Assembly (NCBI GenBank): GCA_021813585.1
Contig: JAKAJV010000048.1
Location: 62,001 to 126,000, forward strand
DNA from: Bacteroidota bacterium
GTDB lineage: Bacteria; Bacteroidota; Ignavibacteria; Ignavibacteriales; Ignavibacteriaceae
Direction of reading: 5' to 3'
Length of the DNA: 64,000 nt
Shown here: piece after piece, positions 25,805 to 34,476 of the stretch
Position numbering within the stretch: the stretch's first letter is position 1
How the letters are laid out: every line of letters starts with the position of its first letter
Position numbers and translations under genes: made by a program
Notes under the pieces: model-generated
Seen by the model: the letters and a program-made list of their open reading frames with translations, nothing else
The model's database searches: none
What the model was told of the DNA's origin: nothing

Positions 25805-28800
25805 ATGAAATTTGTGCACATATTGTTAGCTACATTAATTTTCGGCCTTTCCGTTTTGTTAAAAGCCGGTACCACAGGAAAGATTGCCGGAAAGGTAACC
25901 GATGCTGAGAACGGTCAGCCGCTTCCAGGCGTCAACGTTATTATCGAAGGAACTTCCATGGGTGCGGCAACTAACGCAGACGGTTCATATGCAATCTTAA
26001 ATGTACCGCCCGGTAATTACAATATCAGGTTTAGCATGGTAGGCTACGAGAAAACAATTGTAACCGGGGTTAGGGTAGAAATAGATTTAACCAGTATTGT
26101 TAACGCACAGCTTAGTACCAGTGCCGTAACGGTTGGAGAAGTAGTTGTTACAGCACGTCATCCTGTAGTAATTAAGGATGTATCTAACAGCGTTATAAAC
26201 ATACAGACACAGAATATCGAAACACTCCCGGTTCAGACCCTTGCCGAGGTTCTATACCTTCAGGCCGGTATTGAACAGGGAAGCAGCGGCATTATAGTTA
26301 GGGGCGGAAGCTCAAACCAAACCGTCTATATGGTAGACGGCTTCAGGCTGAATGACGAGCGCTCGAATATTCCCTATGCTGCCGTAAGCCTGGCCTCGGC
26401 AAAAGATATTCAAGTACAGACCGGCGGCTTTAATGCCGAATACGGCAACGTGAGATCGGGCATTGTTAATGTTATTACCAAAGACGGCGATAGGAATAAA
26501 TATTCCGCTACGTTAAATGTAAACTATGCACCGCCTCAGCAAAAGCATTTCGGGCTGTCGCCGTACGACCCGAACTCTTATTTCAACCGCCCCTTTACCG
26601 ATCCCGCTGTTTGCTGGACGGGTACTAAAAACGGAGCGTGGGATTTAAACACACAGGAAAGCTATCCTACTTTCCAGGGATGGAATGCCATCGCCTTAAA
26701 GACTCTTCAGGACAACGATCCTTCTAATGACCTTACACCGTTAGGTGCAAAAAAATTGTGGGAATGGCAGAGGCGGCGCACCGGCGACATAAATAAACCG
26801 GATTATACTATTGACGCCGGCTTCGGGGGTCCAGTGCCCATCATCGGACAGCAGCTCGGAGATTTACGCTTCTACGTATCTTATTTTGCAGAGCGCGACA
26901 TGTTCGTCATTCCGCTTTCCAGGGACTCTTACACCGACAGCCATGTTGAATTGAAACTCAATTCGAACATAACACCGGATATTAAGCTTACCTTAATGGG
27001 CATATACGGAGAAGACAATTCGGTTTCTCCATACGAGTGGACAACTGCACCTACCGGATATTTAATGAGGAGCCAGTCCGAAGTTGCAAGCCTTCTTACC
27101 ACCACCGACGGTATGAATGCACTGTACATGCCGGATAGGTACAGCCCCAGCTCTGTTTACCGGAACGTTTTCGGAATTACCCTTACCCATGTATTAAGCC
27201 CTACTACATTTTACGATATATCTATACAGCGGAACGAAAGCCGTTACAATACATTTCAGACTGCTACGCGCGATACCTCAAAAATCTATCAGCCGCTTCC
27301 CGGTTATTACGTTGATGAATCCCCTTTCGGCTACTGGGGCTACAGCACCGGATCGATTGACGGAGTTATGAGTATGGGCGGATGGATGAACCTGGGCCGC
27401 GATAAAAGCATAAACTCCACTACTTCCCTGCTGTTCAGTATTACAAGTCAGTTTGATAAGTATAACCAGCTTAAAGGCGGATTCCAATTTTATTACAATG
27501 ACTATGATATTAATTCCGGAACTTACAGCCCATCTATGTCAACATGGACAAGAAATTTACAATATCATATTTTCCCGTACAGGCTTGGCGTTTATGCGCA
27601 GGATAAGCTTGAGTTCCAGGGCTTCATTGCAAATCTCGGCGTTAGACTAGACTATTCGAATCCCAACACTGACTATTTGAATCTCGATGCGTATAATAAC
27701 TTGTTTAGTGCAGGCGCAGGAAATCAAATAGAGCAGAACGCACCTAAGCAGAAGGCGAATTCGGAAATGTACATTAGCCCGCGCTTGGGTATCTCCCATC
27801 CGATTACCGAGAATTCGAAATTATATTTTAATTACGGGCATTTCGTTTCCGAGCCGTCATCTTCTTACAGATTCCTTATTCAGCAGGAAGCCAACGGCCA
27901 GGTTGATTACATGGGCAACCCGAATATGAGCTTTGAGAAGACAATTGCCTACGAGCTTGGCTACGAGCAGAATATTTACAATACCGTGCTTCTGCATCTG
28001 GCCGCCTACTACAAGGATGTAACCAACCAGCCCGGATGGATCCTTTACCAGAGCATAAACACATCTGTTAATTACCGCCGGGCCGCAAGCAACAACTATG
28101 CAGATATCCGCGGCTTCGAATTGACTCTGTCAAAAGTAAGCGGTGGATGGTTCAGAGGATTTATTAATTATACTTATGATGTGGTAACATCAGGCTACTT
28201 CGACGTAACTCAATATTACCAGGATATAAACAAGCAGCGTGCTTATCTGCTTCTTAATCCGCAGCAGTCAAGGCCTGTGCCCCAGCCGTACGCAAGGGCA
28301 AATGTAGAATTTGTTACGCCGGATAATTTCGGACCCGAATTTATGGGAGCCAATCCGCTCGGAGGATGGAGCTTAAGCATTCTGGCCAATTGGCAGGCAG
28401 GTGCTCACGCTACATACAATCCCAACAATGTCCCGGGCATCTCAAACAATGTTCAATGGGTGGACTATTACGGTGTTGATATGCGGCTGGCAAAAGATTT
28501 CCGAGGTACAATTCCCGGCGTAAACTTCCAGCTTTATATCGATATTACTAATGTATTCAATTTTAAATTCCTTAACATGGCAGGCTTTGTTGATTCGTAT
28601 GACTATCAAGACTACCTGACATCGCTTTGCTTCCCGTGGGAAACCGGCGACCAAAACGGTAACGACAAGATAGGCGATTACCGCCCGGGTAATGTTGCCT
28701 ACGATCCGCTGCAGCCGAATCCGAATAACGATCCGGTAATTACAGCGGCAAACAATAAGAGAAAAGAAACTAAAGCTTATATCAACATGCCTAACGATGA

Positions 28801-28858
28801 TTCAATGGCGTTTCTTAATCCGCGTCATATCAGCTTCGGCATCAGGGTAAATCTCTGA
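25805..28858 (+). CDS. TonB-dependent receptor with carboxypeptidase-D-like N-domain, module 2
   Basis: A 1017-residue outer-membrane receptor. Signal peptide 1-22; CarboxypepD_reg-like domain about 26-105 (GKIAGKVTDAENGQPLPGVNVIIEG); plug about 130-225 (IVRGGSSNQTVYMVDGFRLND, GGFNAEYGNVRSGIVNVITKDG); large barrel ending HISFGIRVNL. The start at 25805 has AGGAG in front; an upstream in-frame ATG at 25778 would spoil the signal peptide. It is the largest of the three TonB receptors here and closest in style to SusC, but is followed by a T9SS-sorted protein rather than SusD. The substrate is unknown because no enzyme is in this operon; divergence from the alginate block makes a related uronan possible. 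Confidence 0.88.
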   Translation: MKFVHILLATLIFGLSVLLKAGTTGKIAGKVTDAENGQPLPGVNVIIEGTSMGAATNADGSYAILNVPPGNYNIRFSMVGYEKTIVTGVRVEIDLTSIVNAQLSTSAVTVGEVVVTARHPVVIKDVSNSVINIQTQNIETLPVQTLAEVLYLQAGIEQGSSGIIVRGGSSNQTVYMVDGFRLNDERSNIPYAAVSLASAKDIQVQTGGFNAEYGNVRSGIVNVITKDGDRNKYSATLNVNYAPPQQKHFGLSPYDPNSYFNRPFTDPAVCWTGTKNGAWDLNTQESYPTFQGWNAIALKTLQDNDPSNDLTPLGAKKLWEWQRRRTGDINKPDYTIDAGFGGPVPIIGQQLGDLRFYVSYFAERDMFVIPLSRDSYTDSHVELKLNSNITPDIKLTLMGIYGEDNSVSPYEWTTAPTGYLMRSQSEVASLLTTTDGMNALYMPDRYSPSSVYRNVFGITLTHVLSPTTFYDISIQRNESRYNTFQTATRDTSKIYQPLPGYYVDESPFGYWGYSTGSIDGVMSMGGWMNLGRDKSINSTTSLLFSITSQFDKYNQLKGGFQFYYNDYDINSGTYSPSMSTWTRNLQYHIFPYRLGVYAQDKLEFQGFIANLGVRLDYSNPNTDYLNLDAYNNLFSAGAGNQIEQNAPKQKANSEMYISPRLGISHPITENSKLYFNYGHFVSEPSSSYRFLIQQEANGQVDYMGNPNMSFEKTIAYELGYEQNIYNTVLLHLAAYYKDVTNQPGWILYQSINTSVNYRRAASNNYADIRGFELTLSKVSGGWFRGFINYTYDVVTSGYFDVTQYYQDINKQRAYLLLNPQQSRPVPQPYARANVEFVTPDNFGPEFMGANPLGGWSLSILANWQAGAHATYNPNNVPGISNNVQWVDYYGVDMRLAKDFRGTIPGVNFQLYIDITNVFNFKFLNMAGFVDSYDYQDYLTSLCFPWETGDQNGNDKIGDYRPGNVAYDPLQPNPNNDPVITAANNKRKETKAYINMPNDDSMAFLNPRHISFGIRVNL

Positions 28859-28890
28859 TATTAATTTTAGGTTTAATAAAAAGGAAAAAC

Positions 28891-31050
28891 ATGATGACTC
28901 GTGTAAATAAATACTTAATACTTCTTACAGCAGCAGTTTGTATAATTTCAATTACGCCGGGGCTGCTTGCTCAGGTTTCAGAAACTCAAACACGCTACAT
29001 CCGGGTCGGGTCGCTTCAGAGCAAATTTACTGCCGTAGGTGCCGAGCGGGCCTGGAACAATGTTTATTACGAAGGACTCACCTGGCCGTCGGATTTTCTT
29101 TACCAGGATAACGCGGTTATAGAGCGTACATACATCGGCTGCAAAGATTTTACCGATTCCAAAGGCCAGCACTGGGATAACTATTGCAACGGCATCTCAA
29201 CCGCATATGCCAATGTAACTACTTTCCCGATGCAATTATATGAAACTGCAAAGTTCCCTAATCCTACGGTATACGTGGACGGCGTTAACGTAAGCATGCC
29301 GTACCTGGGAGATGTAGATAGTATTAACGCAGACCAAATTGCCGACAGAATAGTAACAAACGTTGTAAATACGTCTATGGGCATAACCATGACAAGGCGC
29401 GTGCTTGCTTTTAGTCAGCAATACCACGACAATTACTTTATAATAGAATACACTTTTAAGAATACCGGATATGCCGGTCAGGATAATAAGAAGGTTTTAA
29501 ATTCGGTTGTTAAAGGCTTCCGCTTCGGATTTTTAAACCGGTACAGCGTATGCAGGGAGGGAGCCGATAAGATGGGTTACGACCAGGAATACGGCAAGCA
29601 CAGCTGGACTACCAGGAGAGGTGAGGACTATCCTCAGCATGCAAGCGAAGCTGCCGGGCTTACGGAATCCAGCCCCATCCCGCAGTGGCTACGCGCCGGG
29701 TTTGAATGGACAGGTCAAAGAGCTGAAAATAACTACGACAACATAGGCTCACCCGACGTTATTACCGGAAGCGGTCGCTTAAGCTCTCCTCAGTTTGCCG
29801 GAATAGTAACTCTTCATGTAGATAAATCGGGCTCAGACAAATCGGACGATGTAAACCAGCCTGCAGTACTGGGATGGCACGCAGGCGATACATACCCCAG
29901 CCTGGGTGATATGTCGCTATCTACTGCACCCCAGCAGGCAGATATGTACAACTTCCTAAGCGGTGTTCCTTATAAAGGCCTCGGCAATCCCAAAGAACGC
30001 TTCGATGAAGTGTACATGGCAAAATATCCCGATCCGTGGAAGGTACACAACGACGGCGGAGGAACGGGGCTATGGATTTCTTACGGGCCATGGGACATAA
30101 ACCCCGGCGATAGCGTGGTTGTTGTGCTGGCAGTTGGAGTAAGCGGGCTTGACCGGCAGACTTGCTGGCAGATTGGAAGAAGATGGATGCAGGCTTATAA
30201 AAATGCAAGCGACAAAGGACCTTTTACACTGCCTGACGGATCTACAACTACGGATAAAGATGTTTTCAAAGATACATGGGTCTATACAGGAAAAGATTCT
30301 ATCATGAAAACTTTCAGCCGTGCGGTAAGGAACTACGAGCTAGGTTACAATATTCCCCAGCCGCCTTTGCCCCCTCCGCTATTTGATGTAAAATCCGGCG
30401 GTGATAGAATTACTCTAACATGGGACCGCAGTTCTTCGGAAAGCAAACCTGGCTTCGGAGGCTATAAGATATTCCGTGCAGTAGGCAAACCGGATACAAC
30501 CTTTGATGAAATTGCTACATTATCTCCCGGTACTACTCAATTTGCAGATGTAACTGCTCAAAGAGGATTCTCTTATTATTATTATATCTGTGCATTCAGT
30601 AACGGAAGCGATAATACTACCGGCGGCGCTAATCCGGCAGGCCAATTGCTCAGCAGCAGGTTCTATACTAAAACAAACATAGCTGCATACCTAAGGCGGC
30701 AGGCCGGCGGAGCTCTATCGGACATAAGGATTGTTCCCAATCCGTATAACATCAGGTCTGCACAGTTAAATTATCCCGGCGAGCCGGACAAGATTATGTT
30801 CCTAAATATTCCCGGGCATTGCACAATTAGGATTTACACTGAGAACGGCAACCTTATAAATACAATATACCACGAAGACGGAAGCGGAGACGAAAGATGG
30901 AACTCGAATACTTCTTCCGGACAGGTGGTTGTAAGCGGAATTTATATAGTTCATTTCACCGTAACAGAAGATTATAATGACCCTGTAACCGGTGAACCGA
31001 AATACCGTAAAGGCGATACTGCCTATCAGAAATGTATAATCATCCGGTAA
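28891..31050 (+). CDS. Large T9SS-sorted surface protein partnered with TonB receptor, module 2
   Basis: A 719-residue secreted protein with the same plan as those at 18386 and 40026. Signal peptide about 1-28; long N-terminal domain (30-500) with no known motif; fibronectin-III-like segment about 500-590 (RITLTWDRSSSESKPGFGGYKIFRAVG); C-terminal sorting domain of the VPNPY type (IRIVPNPYNIRSAQ to QKCIIIR). It follows the TonB receptor by 32 bases and precedes an IPT/TIG lipoprotein. No catalytic residues were recognised. It probably sits on the cell surface over the receptor; that is an inference from repeated co-occurrence only. Confidence 0.75.
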   Translation: MMTRVNKYLILLTAAVCIISITPGLLAQVSETQTRYIRVGSLQSKFTAVGAERAWNNVYYEGLTWPSDFLYQDNAVIERTYIGCKDFTDSKGQHWDNYCNGISTAYANVTTFPMQLYETAKFPNPTVYVDGVNVSMPYLGDVDSINADQIADRIVTNVVNTSMGITMTRRVLAFSQQYHDNYFIIEYTFKNTGYAGQDNKKVLNSVVKGFRFGFLNRYSVCREGADKMGYDQEYGKHSWTTRRGEDYPQHASEAAGLTESSPIPQWLRAGFEWTGQRAENNYDNIGSPDVITGSGRLSSPQFAGIVTLHVDKSGSDKSDDVNQPAVLGWHAGDTYPSLGDMSLSTAPQQADMYNFLSGVPYKGLGNPKERFDEVYMAKYPDPWKVHNDGGGTGLWISYGPWDINPGDSVVVVLAVGVSGLDRQTCWQIGRRWMQAYKNASDKGPFTLPDGSTTTDKDVFKDTWVYTGKDSIMKTFSRAVRNYELGYNIPQPPLPPPLFDVKSGGDRITLTWDRSSSESKPGFGGYKIFRAVGKPDTTFDEIATLSPGTTQFADVTAQRGFSYYYYICAFSNGSDNTTGGANPAGQLLSSRFYTKTNIAAYLRRQAGGALSDIRIVPNPYNIRSAQLNYPGEPDKIMFLNIPGHCTIRIYTENGNLINTIYHEDGSGDERWNSNTSSGQVVVSGIYIVHFTVTEDYNDPVTGEPKYRKGDTAYQKCIIIR

Positions 31051-31103
31051 TTAAGAAAATAAATTTGAATTGTATTCATGAAAGAAAAAATTCTGGAGAA
31101 AGC

Positions 31104-32345
31104 ATGAAACTAAAATCAATTAAAAAATTTCTATTCAAAATAATTCCGTTGGTGGTAGCCATCATTTTTGCGGGATGTACGGAGAAAACAACCGATAGTC
31201 TTTACTCGGGCAATCCTTCTGGTCCCACTGGCGCCACGCCGGAAATATCAACCGTTAATCCCCCGAACGAGGCTCTGGCGGGAGTAACCGCTATAACAAT
31301 TACCGGAAAAAACTTTCTGTCCGATACTTCAGCAGTAGAAGTATATTTCGGAAGTCTGGCCGGGAAAATAATCTCCGCTTCGCCTACGCAGCTAACCGTA
31401 ATTCCTCCTAATATTGAAGGCGCGGTAAATATAAAGATAAGCACCAATGTTGCAGAGCTCTTCAGCAATATTTATACGTATTCGCTGGCAAAGGCTGTAA
31501 AAGATTTTTATCCGGATGCGAAAGATAAAACAAATGTGCCGGCATCTATTATTGTGGATAATGCAGGCAACATATACTCTTCAAATTCATCATACGGACT
31601 CGTGCAGATTACCCCCGACAGCGTATCGACGGTTTATTCTGCTAAAGGAGGAGAAACTTACTGGACTACTATGAGGTTCGGCCCGGCAGGAGTTCTATAC
31701 GCAGCCAGAGGCAATCAGGCTGTGTTTACTATTCCGGCAGGCGGCGGAAAAAATTCCGCATGGGTTGTGCTTACCCCCAGCTCATTAAAAATTTCCCAGA
31801 TAGAATTCGATCCGATGGGCAACCTTTGGGCAGCAGGAAAGAATTCCGCTATTTACCGGATTAAACCGGACAAGAGCACCAAGTCCTACCCATTCAGTAA
31901 TTTTGTTACGGCTATGAGAATTTTTGTATCGGGAGGTACTACGTATTTGTACGCGGCTGTTCAGCAAAGTTCGAATATAGTTATAATGAGAATGCCGATA
32001 GATGCGAACGGAGACCTTGGAACTCCGGAAAATTATTTTGACTTTACAGGGAATTACGGCGCTAACTATGTAGTCAACGATATTACATTTGCAGCAGACG
32101 GTGAGATGTTTCTTGCAACCGACTTACCTTCGCCAATTGTTTATGTAAATCCCGATAAAACTTCGGGTCTATTGTATCCTGATCTTTTGCTAAAATCACC
32201 GGCTTTGTCTTTAGCGTGGGGAACGGGAAATATTCTTTACTACGTAAGACGCCAGATTAATGACGCCACCGGTGCCTTGTTAATCCCGCAGTCAATAGTA
32301 AAGGTGAACGTAGAGAAGCCAGGCGCACCGTATTACGGAATGTAA
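31104..32345 (+). CDS. IPT/TIG-domain surface lipoprotein with beta-propeller-like C-terminus
   Basis: A 413-residue lipoprotein. The N-terminal hydrophobic stretch ends in the lipobox FAGC (Cys25). An IPT/TIG immunoglobulin-like domain follows at about 45-125 (PEISTVNPPNEALAGVTAITITGKNF...AVEVYFG), then NHL/SMP-30-like repeats to the end (IIVDNAGNIYSSNSS, QIEFDPMGNLWAAG, ITFAADGEMFLATD), consistent with a propeller. Lipoproteins with TIG domains next to TonB receptors in Bacteroidota are often surface glycan-binding proteins, which is the likely role. The frame extends upstream to 31032 and overlaps the previous gene, but 31104 has a good GGAG and restores the lipoprotein signal. Last gene of the operon, followed by a terminator. 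Confidence 0.75.
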   Translation: MKLKSIKKFLFKIIPLVVAIIFAGCTEKTTDSLYSGNPSGPTGATPEISTVNPPNEALAGVTAITITGKNFLSDTSAVEVYFGSLAGKIISASPTQLTVIPPNIEGAVNIKISTNVAELFSNIYTYSLAKAVKDFYPDAKDKTNVPASIIVDNAGNIYSSNSSYGLVQITPDSVSTVYSAKGGETYWTTMRFGPAGVLYAARGNQAVFTIPAGGGKNSAWVVLTPSSLKISQIEFDPMGNLWAAGKNSAIYRIKPDKSTKSYPFSNFVTAMRIFVSGGTTYLYAAVQQSSNIVIMRMPIDANGDLGTPENYFDFTGNYGANYVVNDITFAADGEMFLATDLPSPIVYVNPDKTSGLLYPDLLLKSPALSLAWGTGNILYYVRRQINDATGALLIPQSIVKVNVEKPGAPYYGM

Positions 32346-32364
32346 TATTAATGTCGTTTCAAAA

Positions 32365-32391
32365 AAAACCACCGCATCAGACGGTGGTTTT
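32365..32391. terminator. Bidirectional terminator between convergent operons
   Basis: AAAACCACCG (32365-32374) and CGGTGGTTTT (32382-32391) form a perfect 10-bp stem with a 7-base loop, flanked by A and T runs on both sides. It lies between the convergent lipoprotein and GH66 genes and touches the GH66 stop codon, so it can serve both strands. Confidence 0.9.
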
Positions 32392-34463
32392 TATTTTAAA
32401 AGGCACATTTTTTTAGTTTGAATAAAGCCCGGGGCTTTGAGTCTGTAAAAATAAATTCCGCTTTCCAATTCGGAACCGTTAAACAAAAAAGTATTATCTC
32501 CTTCTCCTGCCGATAAAGTTTTATCGAAGATAGCCTTGCCCAAAATATTAAAAACCGTAAACCGGGCATTGCCTGTCATTTTCATTTTAAATGGAATTAT
32601 CGTCTCGGGATTAAAAGGATTCGGATAGTTCTGTCCGAGCGAATAATTGAAAACCGTACTATTGCCATTCGGTTTATTCTCAATAGAAGAAGTTCCGTGG
32701 GAATATTCAATTACAACCATGTCCCAGTATTTTAACTTGGGCAGGGAAAAAGTAACAGTACCGTTATCTTGGGTAAATGAAATGTCTGAAGGCGCGCAGT
32801 CATCAAAATCCGGAGATGCAAGCCATACATTTTTAACTTCCGAATTAACAGGCACGGTTAATGAGATATCCGACAGAGTGCCGGGTTCCTTTTGCGTCCC
32901 GTCCGCATCTCGCCATTGCATGGAGTTGGCGTTAACGAAATTAATAAAATTAATAATCTGCATGCTGCCTTTTTCTTTTGGAAAATACCAGACGGTTCCT
33001 TGAGCGGGCGGCCAGATTGAAAGCTTAATAGCTGAATTAGATTTTATATCTATTTGTTTTAAAGTCAGGCTGTCGCGAAGCAGGTTTTCGTAGGCCGTCA
33101 TAAAATCATAATAATGAACGAGCTGGCTCTTCAGATCTTCAGTCATAGCCAGATTATTATTTGGGAAATATTCTTTCCCCAGCATATGCTCGCCTAATTC
33201 AATATGAGAGGCGCCGGAGGAAAATATAACCGCATCCAGCAGCAGTACTCCGGGCGTGTTAAAGTATCCGCTATGGTCTGCCAAATTATAATTTACATAA
33301 GCAGCCAGTACCATACTCAGTTTATTATTGCTGAGAAGCGAGTTGCGCGAAATTTGATAAACCAGATCGGAAAAAGAATTGTTCGGGTCCCATACTTCTG
33401 TATAAAGAAAATCTACGGGCGATGCTGCAATGCCCGGCTGGCCATATTGATTTACCGCGTTCATAACGAGGTCGACTTTTAAGGAATCCTTTGCAGCTTG
33501 AAGAAATCCGTAAAACGTATCTTTTAAGTAAACCTGCTGACCTTGATAATTATACATGACGCCGTTATCCCCTACCTGGTCAACATGCCATCCGTCGAAG
33601 GGCAAAGCCTGAAAGACTTTTTTCTCCTGGTTGATGATATACGCCTGCCATTGTTTATTCGAGGGATCCATAAAATACAAATTGCTTGCCCACCCGGAAG
33701 GCAGAGTATACATAAACCTAGTTTGATGATCCGGATCTTTGTACAAGCCCCACGCATCCAGGTTTACGCCGTCTTGATACGCATTGCTGTAAGCGCCGTA
33801 TAACAGGTTATAGTTCATGGCCTTCATATTGTAATGGTGAGCTTCATCTATGTAATTCTTCACCGTGGAAAAATAAACAGTACGGTTTGCTATGTCATTC
33901 CAGTAAGTAGCCGGGTTATCCGGAGTGCCCTTCAAAGGCATGTTATGCTTATACTGCCAGTCGTAAAACTGAAGCCCGTTGATATGGTATCTGTTCAATG
34001 CTGCAATAACAGACTTTATGCTATCGCTGCTTAACTGCGGATAACTTGATAAGAAGCCGTATCTCGGAAAATATTTCCAGTCGGAGGAAACATCCACAGC
34101 TATTGTTTCTTTATCCAGCAATTGATTGTTCTGAACTAATAATATAACAACAAGGTATCCTTGATAATCCTTTGAAGGCACAACCCAGTTCCAAGCAAAG
34201 GTTAAAGAACTCGCCGGCTCAACTGTCTGCTCATAAATATCATCATTAAGATGATAATATTTTATTTGTAATATGGCGTTAGACGGAATAGAGTTTAACG
34301 CAGTTGTAAATTTAACCGTATCGCCGGGCGAATAGCGCGCCCGGTTTGTTTCGACCTTTATAAAATAATTCGACTGAGTATCAACAATCTCAGCCCTGCT
34401 CTCTTCCGATGCAGAGAATGCCACAAAACATATTGCAAGCAAAAGACAAAATAGATTTTTCAT
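32391..34463 (-). CDS. GH66 dextranase/cyclodextran-forming-type glycoside hydrolase with T9SS domain
   Basis: A 690-residue secreted enzyme. Signal peptide about 1-24; N-terminal Ig-like domain 28-125; (beta/alpha)8 GH66 catalytic domain about 130-460. The predicted nucleophile is D295 in FDGWHVDQVGD and the acid/base E356 in LYTEVWD. A beta-sandwich follows, then a T9SS type A domain in the last 75-80 residues (QNYPNPFNP, ending KKMCLLK). Family knowledge: GH66 contains dextranases and cycloisomaltooligosaccharide glucanotransferases acting on alpha-1,6-glucan. No CBM35 insertion, typical of the glucanotransferases, was noticed, which leans to dextranase. It follows the six-hairpin glycosidase gene by 13 bases and ends at the terminator. 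Confidence 0.87.
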   Translation of the reverse strand: MKNLFCLLLAICFVAFSASEESRAEIVDTQSNYFIKVETNRARYSPGDTVKFTTALNSIPSNAILQIKYYHLNDDIYEQTVEPASSLTFAWNWVVPSKDYQGYLVVILLVQNNQLLDKETIAVDVSSDWKYFPRYGFLSSYPQLSSDSIKSVIAALNRYHINGLQFYDWQYKHNMPLKGTPDNPATYWNDIANRTVYFSTVKNYIDEAHHYNMKAMNYNLLYGAYSNAYQDGVNLDAWGLYKDPDHQTRFMYTLPSGWASNLYFMDPSNKQWQAYIINQEKKVFQALPFDGWHVDQVGDNGVMYNYQGQQVYLKDTFYGFLQAAKDSLKVDLVMNAVNQYGQPGIAASPVDFLYTEVWDPNNSFSDLVYQISRNSLLSNNKLSMVLAAYVNYNLADHSGYFNTPGVLLLDAVIFSSGASHIELGEHMLGKEYFPNNNLAMTEDLKSQLVHYYDFMTAYENLLRDSLTLKQIDIKSNSAIKLSIWPPAQGTVWYFPKEKGSMQIINFINFVNANSMQWRDADGTQKEPGTLSDISLTVPVNSEVKNVWLASPDFDDCAPSDISFTQDNGTVTFSLPKLKYWDMVVIEYSHGTSSIENKPNGNSTVFNYSLGQNYPNPFNPETIIPFKMKMTGNARFTVFNILGKAIFDKTLSAGEGDNTFLFNGSELESGIYFYRLKAPGFIQTKKMCLLK

Positions 34464-34476
34464 TATCCACCGGTAA